The notes under the pieces: model-generated
The model's database searches: none
Seen by the model: the letters and a program-made list of their open reading frames with translations, nothing else
What the model was told of the DNA's origin: nothing
Translations under genes and position numbers: made by a program
Assembly (NCBI GenBank): GCA_009731375.1
Contig: BJOX01000081.1
Span: 862,831 to 893,788, forward strand
Source of the DNA: Paulinella micropora
Taxonomy: Eukaryota > Cercozoa > Imbricatea > Euglyphida
DNA: 30,958 nucleotides
Direction: 5' to 3'
In this document: positions 21,621-30,958 of the stretch, piece by piece
Layout of the letters: each line of letters begins with the position of its first letter
Position numbering within the stretch: position 1 is the first letter of the stretch

Positions 21621-21711
21621 GAAACTGAAACCAGGCACCAACCACTTTTTTTCACGAATTTTCGTTGCCTTTTTTTACGTGGCGGGGACCTTTTTTTTTT
21701 TTTTCAACATC

Positions 21712-22025
21712 ATGTCTGCGCACCAAGAGCTTCTCACAGTCCGTGTGCGTCTTCCGGTCAGGGAATTTGGTGAGGCTTATGCCAAACAAAAATGGCCTGA
21801 TGACTGGAAGACGAGGGAGATTGAGGATACTGTTTCTCGAAAGTATGGTCGTACAAAAAACAAGTTTTGGATGAAGTGGGATGCGGAGGATGAAGACGAT
21901 TCCATGATGATTGCTTCGGAGATTATCAAATACAGAATTGAAGGGAGTGGCTCTGCCGATAACGGCGGCATACTTGGGCAAGGCCAGGAAATCGACGGAG
22001 ATGCCAAAAATGCAATACATGCTGG
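21712..22025 (+). CDS. piggyBac transposase, exon 1
   Basis: ATG at 21712 follows a poly-T tract, and the frame begins MSAHQELLTVRVRLPVREFG. It is rich in charged and aromatic residues (KWPDDWKTREIEDTV, KFWMKWD) and ends in phase 2 at GCTGG before GTAGAC. This N-terminal part is outside the catalytic core and could be a DNA- or protein-binding module; I do not recognise a named domain. The upstream in-frame codons from 21601 lie over the MITE-like arm and are unlikely to be used. Confidence 0.65.
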
Positions 22026-22093
22026 GTAGACTTGTTTTTCTTGAACCTCGAATTTTTCTTGTGATGTCGAATGGTTTCTCTGCGTGTTTGCAG

Positions 22094-22155
22094 TGAGGAC
22101 GGCTTGATACCCAGCGACCCTGATGACGATGACTATGTGTACCTATCCCTACCTG
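22094..22155 (+). CDS. piggyBac transposase, exon 2
   Basis: Between gtgtttgcag and CTACCTG followed by GTTTCAG. It continues exon 1 in phase as (G)EDGLIPSDPDDDDYVYLSLP, an acidic linker, and ends in phase 1. The preceding 68-base intron (22026-22093) starts GTAGAC. Acidic linkers between N-terminal region and core are common in piggyBac-derived proteins. Confidence 0.6.
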
Positions 22156-22300
22156 GTTTCAGCTATTTTGTGCAATTTGCTTCTGTTTTGTTCTCGGCCA
22201 AGGACGATGCTGGAAGTATAGTAGATTTCTGTACTTCCATACATGCATCGGCGTTGGCTGTCAGTATTCCTTACTGTACTGTTTTCCAACAGACCGCCAG

Positions 22301-24028
22301 AGTCGGGGGATGAGTCGGGTAGTTCAATCGATGAAGAGGATCAAAAAGAAGGAGATATGGACAACAAACGAGCCCCTCATCCCAGCGACTCACTTGTCAG
22401 TGACGATGATGTCGAAGAAGATGAGGGGTCTGGTGAAGACGAGGAGGAGGATCCGGCACTAGAGATTGACGAAGGCGATAGCCTACCTGCCAGTGAGTTC
22501 AAAGATGTCAAAGAATGGAAGGTGGGTGTTGCACCTCCTCGTGTGCTGCCGGCATTCGAAGGGCAGTCCAGGGCATCACTTTCTGTGCGTTCCCCCGACC
22601 TCCTCAGTATGGTGGATATTTTCTTTATGTTCTTACCCACGCAATTCTGGCAGAATGTCACAAGAAACACCAACAAGTATGCAACCTGGAAACGTAATCT
22701 CAACCCCTCAGAGCGTCAGCGGCCTTGGGTACCCGTGACACTATCTGACATACTTTCATTTTTGGCGATCCTTATAATGATGGGGGTGATGGGGTTGCCT
22801 GCTGAAACAGATTATTGGATTGGCGCTGTGTCAGACTTCTGGCAGTGGCCAGACCTTGCAAGCATCATGGGGTACGTGAGGTATCAGAATATCAAACGTT
22901 ATTTTCATCTCACTGACCCCCGTCTGGCAGCTCCTCGTGACTCCCCTCAGTGTGACAAACTTTTTAATGTTCGAGTCTTTATTGAGATTGTACAAGAAAA
23001 TTTTCCTAGGCTGTGGGAATTTGGTCAGTGGGTGTCAATCGACGAGGGAATGATCCCTTTTAAAGGGCGTACCTACCTCAGGCAATACTTACCGAAAAAA
23101 CCCATCAAATGGGGATTCAAACTGTTTGCTCTGTGCTGTTCAGTAACAGGCTATTTTTATACGCTGCTTTGTTATGAGGGTGAGGGAACGGTGCAGGACG
23201 ATTCTGGGCACGGAATGACGTATGCAGTTGTTATGAAGCTTTTAGACCTAGCCGGCATCGACCAAAGCGGCAGGATCATCGCTTTAGATAGGTTTTACAC
23301 AGGGCTGCAGTTGTTTTTTGACTGTGTCCTAAAGAGGGGCATCAACTGCATTGGCACTGTTGTCAAACCCAGGCTGAGGGCGGCAAAGGAGCTACTGGAC
23401 GAAGTCAAGAAGAATAGTGACCGGGGCACGTCCGCAATGGCCACTTGGAGTCATAACGGAGTCACTATGCATGCTGTTGCTTGGAAAGACACCCAGGTGG
23501 TTTATTTTTTGTCAACTGTGTTGGGGGGTACCATGAGCCACGTCGAAAGGAGGCTGCATGGGGGGGGTGGAGCTACGGTTCCAGTGAATTGTTTTGAAAT
23601 TTGCAAGACATACACTCAGCACATGGGCGGCGTTGATACAGGCGATCAGTTACGACTTCGTTACGGAGTTGAGAAGGCGGTAAGATTCAACAAGCCTTGG
23701 TTCAAGTTATTTGCGGGTTTGTTAGATGTTGCGGTTACAAACACAACTATCATCTACAAACAGTTTCATGAAGAAAAAACACGCAAAGACACGCTCAAGG
23801 AACTTATTGAGGGTTTGGTGTCTTATGCGGGGCTTTTGGAGGTTCTAGGAGCGCAGCGAGGGGCAAGCGTGTGATATGCCCTGGCCATTTGGTAAGTCTT
23901 ACAAACGAGGCGAGTGATGGTAAGCGCGGCGCGGGTAAGCAGAACTCGGTTTGTTGTGCGGTGTGTGCTAGTAATGGAATCCGCAAGCGTACCAGTGCTT
24001 ATTGCAGCGATTGTCGCTATTTTTTTTG
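22301..24028 (+). CDS. piggyBac transposase, exon 3 (catalytic core), frameshifted near 3' end
   Basis: Cuts and rejoins DNA at TTAA sites. The acceptor accgccag at 22300 gives phase 1 with exon 2 (LP-ESGDESGSS). An acidic stretch precedes the DDE_Tnp_1_7 core. The three catalytic Asp are visible: SIDEGMIPFKGR (23041), IALDRFYTG (23287) and HMGGVDTGDQ (23635), about residues 373, 455 and 571 of the spliced model. The frame is then lost: a T run has four T at 23834-23837 but five in the overlapping copy at 24557. As a result it reaches a stop at 23872 instead of reading CCAVCASNGI. The exon enters the gap at 24029. Confidence 0.9.
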
Positions 24029-24504
24029 NNNNNNNNNNNNNNNNNNNNNNNNNNNNNNNNNNNNNNNNNNNNNNNNNNNNNNNNNNNNNNNNNNNNNNNN
24101 NNNNNNNNNNNNNNNNNNNNNNNNNNNNNNNNNNNNNNNNNNNNNNNNNNNNNNNNNNNNNNNNNNNNNNNNNNNNNNNNNNNNNNNNNNNNNNNNNNNN
24201 NNNNNNNNNNNNNNNNNNNNNNNNNNNNNNNNNNNNNNNNNNNNNNNNNNNNNNNNNNNNNNNNNNNNNNNNNNNNNNNNNNNNNNNNNNNNNNNNNNNN
24301 NNNNNNNNNNNNNNNNNNNNNNNNNNNNNNNNNNNNNNNNNNNNNNNNNNNNNNNNNNNNNNNNNNNNNNNNNNNNNNNNNNNNNNNNNNNNNNNNNNNN
24401 NNNNNNNNNNNNNNNNNNNNNNNNNNNNNNNNNNNNNNNNNNNNNNNNNNNNNNNNNNNNNNNNNNNNNNNNNNNNNNNNNNNNNNNNNNNNNNNNNNNN
24501 NNNN
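24029..24504. other. Assembly gap (476 N) inside the transposase
   Basis: The roughly 245 bases before the gap (23784-24028) and after it (24505-24750) are the same sequence with three differences. This suggests that two overlapping contig ends or alleles were placed side by side. Confidence 0.95.
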
Positions 24505-24831
24505 CGCAAAGACATGCTCAAGGAACTTATTGAGGGTTTGGTGTCTTATGCGGGGCTTTTTGGAGGTTCTAGGAGCGCAGCGAGGGGCAAGCGTGTGATA
24601 TGCCCTGGCTATTTGGTAAGTCTTACAAACGAGGCGAGTGATGGTAAGCGCGGCGCGGGTAAGCAGAACTCGGTTTGTTGTGCGGTGTGTGCTAGTAATG
24701 GAATCCGCAAGCGTACCAGTGCTTATTGCAGCGATTGTCGCTATTTTTTTTGCCGAACTGGAGAATGTTTTCCGTGGCACACAGTCAATCATTTCGTTCC
24801 ATCTGGGAAATGTAAGAGGCAGCCGTTGTGA
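24505..24831 (+). CDS. piggyBac transposase C-terminus with Cys/His domain
   Basis: An intact version of the transposase 3' end. It reads RKDMLKELIEGLVSYAGLFG, then a basic stretch and CCAVCASNGIRKRTSAYCSD, followed by CRYFFCRTGECFPWHT and a stop at 24829-24831. Paired Cys-x2-Cys and Cys/His residues match the zinc-binding cysteine-rich domain at the end of piggyBac transposases, which binds the transposon ends. ATTAAA at 24858 could be its polyadenylation signal. Confidence 0.85.
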   Translation, partial: RKDMLKELIEGLVSYAGLFGGSRSAARGKRVICPGYLVSLTNEASDGKRGAGKQNSVCCAVCASNGIRKRTSAYCSDCRYFFCRTGECFPWHTVNHFVPSGKCKRQPL

Positions 24832-24857
24832 CAATGATTGTCAAGGTTTTATTAGTT

Positions 24858-24863
24858 ATTAAA
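24858..24863 (+). promoter_or_regulatory. Possible polyadenylation signal ATTAAA
   Basis: Twenty-seven bases after the transposase stop, before the right arm. This is the common one-base variant of AATAAA; position is the only other support. Confidence 0.4.
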
Positions 24864-24916
24864 GAACGGTTTTTTTACACAATTAGCTTCCACCGGGTTT
24901 AATTCAATTGAATTTA

Positions 24917-25195
24917 ATATTGCTGTTGACATTCAAGACAACAACAAAAATTAGTTTTTCATTTTTGTGTCAGATTTTCATTTTTGTGACAGTTTTTCAT
25001 TTTTGTGACAAAAATTCAAATTTTCAAATTTAACGGTAACATTTCGCGAAAATTTACGATATTTTGCGGACGAATATAGCCGTTAATTTGAAAAATTCAA
25101 ATTTTCACCCAAAATGAAAATTCCAACCAAAACTGAAATTCCAACCAAAACACAAAAATCAATTTTTTTTGTTGTCTTGAATGTCAACAGCAATA
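24917..25195. repeat. Right inverted arm inside the piggyBac element
   Basis: The reverse complement of 21341-21620 with only a handful of differences. Like the left arm it has its own inverted ends. It starts 86 bases after the transposase stop and ends 102 bases before the element's right end. Confidence 0.9.
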
Positions 25196-25301
25196 ATATA
25201 ACTGTCAAAAACCACAAATAGGGATTAAAAAACTTGAAATTAGGTCGGATCCCCAAACGTGGCTTTAGATCCCCAAAAGTGGCAAACCGGTTAAGGGTTA
25301 A

Positions 25302-25814
25302 TAACTGCAGCAGTCGTTGTTGCCATAGTGATTCTTAGCCAGAGGACGGCCGCCGGTCGATATTAATATTTCAAGTATTATTAATACTGAGGTCAAGGCT
25401 TCACTGAAATCAAATTCAAATGATATGCTTAGCACTAGTTTTCATGTCAGATGATACAATATATGGCGGTAGCATGCTCATAAGCACCTAGCCTCACCCA
25501 AAACTCACCAACTCCAACACCAAAGCTCTGTACCTAGCCATCGTTCCTGCGAGTGCAAAGGGGCGAGCAAGGACACTTGAGGTCCAACTATAAATTATTA
25601 AAGGCTTAACATTGACTGCCACCAGTTGAAAAGCTAAGCCTTCAGCATAAAGTTAGGTGGGTTTGCCACTTGAGTGCCATCAGTTAATATTATAAATATT
25701 ATTAATAGGTGACCGTGCCTTGTAATATCTTTACTCTGAATCGCGGAAAGCTTTCGGCCATCATCTTGAAATATCCTTAGCAATCACGGGAAATCCGGGC
25801 CGGTGGGATCGAGG

Positions 25815-25886
<72 letters not shown>

Positions 25887-25977
25887 ACCACAACAAGCCT
25901 GAAGCAGTTTCTGCGAGAATAGACCACAGCCATGTGAATTGCATGTCTGTCAGATACACTTCAGGGTCGGTCTACCC
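25302..25977. other. Intergenic: AT-rich relics and a (TA)n array
   Basis: Contains a solo end resembling the MITE at 20724 (on the minus strand, about 25662-25695: actgatggcactcaagtggc), palindromic attaatatt words and a TA array at 25818-25881. No gene was recognised. It includes the 3' flank of the minus-strand Kelch gene; no AATAAA was found there. Confidence 0.6.
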
Positions 25978-27511
25978 TTAAATGTGCTTCGACGCCACAG
26001 CCGCTGAACAACCTGGCCGCGCTTCGGCCATCGGGCTCACCGGCTCCCGCCGATTTGTGCTCACATTGAACCGCTCCACCGACGATAGCCCCGTCATTCC
26101 CTTGTCGCAACCTCCTATAGCATAGAGCCAGCCATCCAGCACCACTGCAGCTAGACTCCACCGGGTGGAGGCCATGGGAGCCACGTCTTCCCACCGGTTC
26201 AATCTCGGATCGAAACGCTCCACCGACGACAAAGCGTCCCCTTGTTTAGTTAAACCTCCCTGGACGTACAGGCATCCGTTCAAAACCGCTGCTGTGCCAT
26301 AGACTCGTGCGTGCTTCATGGGCGGCACCAGTTCCCAAGCGTTGCGTACCGGGTCGTACCTTTCGGCCGTGCGCACAGCAGTCGCTGTACATGAACCTCC
26401 CACCACGTAGAAGAAACCGCCCAGCACCCCCCCTGCAACGCTATGGCGAGGGCAGCTCATTGGGGCCAACTCTGTCCAACTGTTAGCTTCCGCGTCAAAA
26501 CAAGCCAAGGAAGATAGATCGTTATTTTTTACGTCTATACCTCCTGCGACATAGATCTTGCGCTCGAGAGCACCGGCAACAAAACTCGACCGCGCGGCTG
26601 CCATCGGAACCCCCTCTGCCCAGCTCCCCTTCCTCGTACTGAAAACCTCTACTGTAGCTAAACGTAAACCCCCGATCGCGTATATCATGTCGCCCAACAC
26701 CACACTTGAGAAGTCTTCCCGTGCTGCAGCCATGGGCGCCAGCACCTCCCAGCGGTCCTCTTTGGGGTCGTACCTCTCCACACTACTGCTCCATCCACCC
26801 ATAACGTAGATGCCCGCACCATTCATTCGCACCATCTTGGTCTCCTTCTGCACAACCACCTTCTCCTCCTTCAACAGCTCCACGCGAGTAGACACGCGCT
26901 TCACCTCCACCTTCACCTCCACCTCGCTCTTGCTCTCCAATTCCTCCAAAATTTTGTCGTGCTTTCCAAGCATAAGCAACAGATGAGCCAGTTGCACGCC
27001 AAGTGTCTCTGCCTCATCCGGATCGCTTTTTCTTATCTTCATTTGCATCGCAGTGATTTCCTTCTCGAGGCTCGCCATGTCCGCCTTGCGCTTGGCGATC
27101 TCGTGGGCCATGTCCTCCTTGGCCTGCCTGGTAGCGACATTCAGACCCGGAATGTTCTCTCGCAACCGCGTGACGGTCAGGCTGCCGCCCACACGGTCGC
27201 GCGCCACTTCAAACACATCCGAGCAGCCCTCTTCTTTTACGAAGCGCCCTTCGTCCAGTCCCTTGAGTCGTTCGTGGAGGCTCAGCAGGGACTCGCAGAG
27301 CTCCACGGCGTGCGGGTCGAGCGAGGCTGGGCGAGAGGAGGACGCAGCGGATGATGGGGCAGGAGCAGGGTCGTCTTCATCGTCCAGGCTGCGCGCAGGA
27401 AACGAGGACGGCCGGGGTGCAGACAGCGAGGACGACGAGGAAGAAGAGGAGGAAGAAGAAGAAGAGGAGGAAGAGGAGGAGGAGAAAGAAGAGAAAGAAA
27501 AGGAAGAAGAG

Positions 27512-27543
<32 letters not shown>

Positions 27544-27674
27544 AGAAGAAGAAGAAGAAGAAGAAGAAGAAGAAGAAGGAGAAGAAGAAGAAGAAGAAGA
27601 AGAAGAAGAAGAAGAAGAAGAAGAAGAAGAAGAAGAAGAAGAAGAAGAAGAAGAAGAAGAAGAAGAAGAAGGAG
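25978..27674 (-). CDS. Six-blade Kelch-repeat protein with coiled coil and poly-Ser (5' side in gap)
   Basis: A Kelch beta-propeller protein, normally a protein-interaction scaffold. Reading from the gap: a poly-Ser tract (27420-27674), a Pro/Ala/Ser hinge, a predicted helical segment at about 27110-27320 (ELCESLLSLHERLKGLDEGR, later TVTRLRENIPG), which loosely recalls a TFIIS-N/LW helical bundle, and a charged coiled coil (about 26830-27110). Six Kelch units follow, each with a Gly-Gly pair (IYVMGGW, IYAIGGL, IYVAGGI, FYVVGGS, LYVQGGL, LYAIGGC) and downstream Tyr/Phe and Trp. The stop is at 25978-25980. There is no BTB domain. No intron is needed in this part. In the same frame across the gap it is preceded by an RPA70N domain. 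Confidence 0.9.
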
Positions 27675-28123
27675 NNNNNNNNNNNNNNNNNNNNNNNNNN
27701 NNNNNNNNNNNNNNNNNNNNNNNNNNNNNNNNNNNNNNNNNNNNNNNNNNNNNNNNNNNNNNNNNNNNNNNNNNNNNNNNNNNNNNNNNNNNNNNNNNNN
27801 NNNNNNNNNNNNNNNNNNNNNNNNNNNNNNNNNNNNNNNNNNNNNNNNNNNNNNNNNNNNNNNNNNNNNNNNNNNNNNNNNNNNNNNNNNNNNNNNNNNN
27901 NNNNNNNNNNNNNNNNNNNNNNNNNNNNNNNNNNNNNNNNNNNNNNNNNNNNNNNNNNNNNNNNNNNNNNNNNNNNNNNNNNNNNNNNNNNNNNNNNNNN
28001 NNNNNNNNNNNNNNNNNNNNNNNNNNNNNNNNNNNNNNNNNNNNNNNNNNNNNNNNNNNNNNNNNNNNNNNNNNNNNNNNNNNNNNNNNNNNNNNNNNNN
28101 NNNNNNNNNNNNNNNNNNNNNNN
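27675..28123. other. Assembly gap (449 N) within a CTT/TCC tract
   Basis: Both sides are GAA/GAGGAA on the + strand, coding poly-Ser on the minus strand. Its size cannot be trusted in such a repeat, so continuity of the reading frame is not proven. Confidence 1.
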
Positions 28124-28465
28124 GAGGAAGAAGAGGAAGAAGAGGAAGAAGAGGAAGAAGAGGAAGAAGAGGAAGAAGAGGAAGATGAGGAAGATGAGGA
28201 AGATGAGGAAGAAGAGGAAGAAGAGGAAGAAGAGGAAGAAGAGGAAGAAGAGGAAGAAGAGGAAGAAAAGGAAGAAAAGGAAGAAGAGGAAGAAGAGGAA
28301 GAGGAAGAGGAAGAAGAGGAGGAGGGATCTGGTGTTTTGCGTTTCCTGCCTTTGGAAGGCACGGGAACCTGTACACCCGCACTTCCTCCCTCTACGTTGG
28401 TAGGATTGCCGATCTTGTGGCCAGGCCCACAATTAATCATTTCCAGGTCGATAATGAAAAGGATC
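28124..28465 (-). CDS. RPA70N-domain exon 4, running into poly-Ser
   Basis: After a proposed 56-base intron (28466-28521, GTCTGT...GTGAATAG) the exon reads (K)ILFIIDLEMINCGPGHKIG, then NPTNVEGG. This matches the last strand and the G-x-KIGNP end of the RPA70 N-terminal OB fold, the domain that recruits checkpoint and repair proteins. It goes on through a basic stretch (SKGRKRKTPDP) into poly-Ser and the gap. The larger open frame from 28575 begins out of phase with the domain and gives no RPA similarity before 28465, which is why an intron was chosen. Confidence 0.7.
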
Positions 28466-28521
28466 CTATTCACAAGCACAAATTTCGTGAGGATAAACTG
28501 TCCGCCAAACAACTGACAGAC

Positions 28522-28662
28522 TTGCGCTCGTTGACAATGTTGCAGACGAACTCGTTGAGGCGGATAATGTGCCACAGGCCAAGAACGCCTTGGTCGACCA
28601 GCGCAGTAACTCGAGCCGCCAACATGGCCGGAACGTAATGCTTGCCATCACTGATCACCAAG
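28522..28662 (-). CDS. RPA70N-domain exon 3
   Basis: Reads LVISDGKHYVPAMLAARVTA, then LVDQGVLGLWHIIRLNEF, and VCNIVNERK at the junction. RPA70N has L-x-x-SDG, x-AMLA, L-V, G, I-x-R-L-x-x-F-x-CN and RK at these places. The acceptor is cttttgctgccttag. It ends at AA before GTCTGT in phase 2, which matches exon 4. It begins with one base of a split codon, so it expects phase 2 from the exon before, whereas exon 2 ends in phase 1. A missed micro-exon or a one-base error is needed there. Confidence 0.75.
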
Positions 28663-29096
28663 CTAAGGCAGCAAAAGGGACAGCCCAAGTTTACAGCAAA
28701 CTCAGTCTTACTTCATGCATATAATAGATATTTTCTCACTATTGTATAGTTTACTATACTAAATTACTATTCAAAACTTACTGTACTACCCTATGCTTAC
28801 TATAACATATTATACATCGTGTTTTAGTAAAGTAAAGTATATCGTAGAATAGAATGGAAAATAGCAAAGAATGGAACAGAAATAGAAACAAGAAAGAAAT
28901 AGAATAGAAGATGGAGTAGAATAAAAGAAAAGAAAAAATAGCACAGAGTAGAACAGATAGAATAGAAAAGTAAAATAGAATGAAAAAGATTGGAGATGCG
29001 GATGGAAAACAATCAACACCATTAATTCCATCGCGTTCTGTTCCGGATCCTATTCTAATCAATTCTATTACCACTTCCCATTTTAAAAATTCTTAC
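28663..29096 (-). other. Intron of the RPA70N gene, low-complexity pyrimidine-rich
   Basis: On the minus strand the sequence is largely T/C with ATTCTATT words and no obvious exon. It begins GTAAGA at 29096 and ends tgctgccttag. Confidence 0.6.
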
Positions 29097-29220
29097 CGGT
29101 AATGAGTTCCTCTGCCAGAACCAATGGCTTCATGTCAATGACTTGCACCAAGGGCTTCTGATCCGTGTCGTTATTGTAGGCCCGCAGAATGGAGCCGGGT
29201 GTTATTTGCCCTGAGAGGAA
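29097..29220 (-). CDS. RPA70N-domain exon 2
   Basis: Reads FLSGQITPGSILRAYNNDTD, then QKPLVQVIDMKPLVLAEELI, and T. The beginning of RPA1 proteins has a similar L-x-x-G-x-I, a short acidic loop and KP-x-x-QV-x-D-x-K-x-L. The acceptor is cttctttttag and the donor ATTACCG before GTAAGA, both strong. Out-of-frame alternatives contain stops. Confidence 0.75.
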
Positions 29221-29228
29221 CTAAAAAG

Positions 29229-29699
29229 AAGAGGACGAAGGATGGCACGGCAGGCCCATTCGGGTGGAAACGGCAAAGTGTAATGATTTTTTGGTATTGA
29301 GGCAACGCCTTTCGCGTGTACGCCCCCCTGACAGTGACTCAAAATAATATTTTCCTCCACGGGGAGCGATTGAGCGCCTCAGCACTGGTGGGTGTGCTCA
29401 CCATTTGTGTAAGTAGTTGAGATGGCATTCATCCACTGGGAGCGTTCCTAGAGGGGAGGGAAGGTTGGTGAACGCCGTTCCGAGAGGGCAGGGAAGGTTG
29501 GTGAACGCTTCGCCTCAACGACATCGCAATTTTTGACACAAAAGAATGCCAGAGTTACAGGAAGTCCCGGGAGCTTCTGAGGACACCTGTCGACTTACCA
29601 GGTAATCTGCTGTTTTTATCTCGATCTGATCGACTTTGTTTCGGCAGTGATTTTTTTGCATAGTAATGGTGGGTGGTGTTGAGAGGAGTGTATTTTGTT

Positions 29700-29700
<1 letters not shown>
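29229..29700. other. Presumed 5' region of the RPA70N/Kelch gene
   Basis: Apart from the candidate first exon, no gene is seen. A 22-base block containing agggaaggttggtgaacgc is repeated at about 29456 and 29490. A promoter could lie here, but no defined element was recognised. Confidence 0.4.
29402..29428 (-). CDS. RPA70N gene, candidate first coding exon
   Basis: ATG at 29428-29426 (minus strand), nine codons MPSQLLTQM, followed by GTGAGC. It joins exon 2 in phase 0 to give MPSQLLTQM-FLSGQITPG, and RPA1 N-termini typically start M-x-x-x-L. The exon is very short, so the support is phase, donor and position only. Confidence 0.45.
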
Positions 29701-30502
<802 letters not shown>

Positions 30503-30544
30503 TATTCTATCCCACCTCCATATCTGTTGTTTGTTGTTTGGCAG

Positions 30545-30931
30545 ATATTCCCCTCGGGTAGTGATTCGGTGCTTGAGCCCGCGTGACTTGCCCCTGTCAC
30601 CAAACTCCACCGTTACATTCCTGTCGGACAATCCACCGCACAATGCCCAACAAGATTCGGACAACCCGCCCACCATCACCTACCTGTCCTCGCACGATCA
30701 CAATCAAGATAACAATCACGTGCCGCAGCATGCGCAGTCGGACGGCCCGGGATCCACTGTTACTGACACTGCCGGCCGGCACATGGATTTGGATAATGTG
30801 CAGTCGGAGAGTCCGTCCACCGTTACCTGCAGCAGGTTATCCACGCGCAGTCTGCTGCACAATACACACGGGCTGCAGGCGAACAACACAATCCCCTTGG
30901 CGGACCACGTGGACGCTGACGTCGGTTTCAG
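30545..30931 (+). CDS. Internal exon of an unknown protein
   Basis: Preceded by ttgtttgttgtttggcag and followed by GTGTTTTT, the stretch is open over its whole 387 bases in the frame starting at 30546 ([20 protein letters not shown], then [11 protein letters not shown]). The other two + frames have early stops. It is rich in Asn, His, Ser, Asp and Pro with recurring STVT and QSD/QSE words, suggesting a disordered region. No domain was recognised. It begins after one base of a split codon and ends after two, so it needs flanking exons; the gene continues outside the window. Confidence 0.55.
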
Positions 30932-30958
30932 GTGTTTTTTTTTTTTTTTTTTTTTTTT

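Larger units (their letters stand above)
21157..25297 (+). mobile_element. Autonomous-type piggyBac element (with gap)
   Basis: TTAA at 21153-21156 and 25298-25301 flank terminal inverted repeats CCCTTAACCGGTTT. Just inside both ends are two tandem copies of a rccccaaaagtgg-type motif in the same orientation. The element contains a spliced DDD transposase (21712-24831) and two inverted 280-bp arms. TTAA target duplication and CCC-starting ends are diagnostic of the piggyBac superfamily. A 476-base gap lies near the transposase 3' end. Confidence 0.9.

Noticed and set aside
21652-22007. Minus-strand open frames opposite transposase exon 1
   Set aside because: Shadows of the + strand coding frame with no domain.
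28470-28575. Frameshift or pseudogene in the RPA70N domain
   Set aside because: A 56-base intron with GT and AG ends restores the exact family sequence and phase, a simpler explanation.
28573-28575. ATG at 28575 (minus) as the start of the Kelch protein
   Set aside because: The first roughly 35 codons from it are out of frame with the RPA70N exon that overlaps them; upstream exons give a better start.

Overview
This is a nuclear eukaryotic window. It has spliceosomal introns, cut-and-paste DNA transposons, an extreme load of microsatellites and assembly gaps at 1414-1423, 2569-3082, 10625-10634, 12982-12991, 15723-15732, 24029-24504 and 27675-28123. The organism cannot be named from sequence. 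The SUA5-type enzyme here keeps its C-terminal Sua5 domain, which animal YRDC lacks, so a protist, alga or fungus-like lineage is more likely than an animal (inference).

Layout. 1-930 is minisatellite (units of about 184 bp and exactly 140 bp). 930-20300 looks like repeat desert but holds the 3' part of one + strand gene. Small exons at 4596-4667, 10669-11153, 12378-12480, 15736-15818, 19438-19518 and 19894-19974 join in phase and read out consecutive signature motifs of SUA5/YrdC (threonylcarbamoyl-AMP synthase, first step of tRNA t6A37 synthesis): GRPSPT, GG..GLESTVVD, LRPGGVT, APGMKYTHYAP, LG..DD...AQNLYK, FSDQGLG, AVMNRLHKASG. The N-terminal exons are upstream or in the 2569-3082 gap. The introns consist of tri- and tetranucleotide arrays, a five-copy dispersed repeat (A), a three-copy composite repeat (C), a hairpin repeat (E), inverted-repeat elements and decayed copies of the gene's own exons.

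20300-25300 is a transposon cluster: a 311-bp TTAA-flanked MITE, a second MITE with 30-bp inverted ends, and a 4.1-kb piggyBac-type element. The piggyBac element encodes a three-exon DDD transposase with a C-terminal Cys/His domain, and the transposase is bracketed by two near-identical inverted 280-bp arms.

25978-29428 (minus strand) is a second host gene. Its 5' exons encode an RPA70 N-terminal (Rep-A_N) domain. It then enters a long poly-Ser tract containing a 449-base gap and ends in a coiled coil and a six-bladed Kelch propeller. If the gap is genuine, this is an unusual RPA70N-Kelch architecture; if not, two genes have been joined. 29700-30480 is (GT)n, (GTAT)n, (CT)n and (TA)n. A last + strand open exon of unknown function lies at 30545-30931.

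Most long open frames in 1-20000 are artefacts of stop-free microsatellites and were not annotated as genes.
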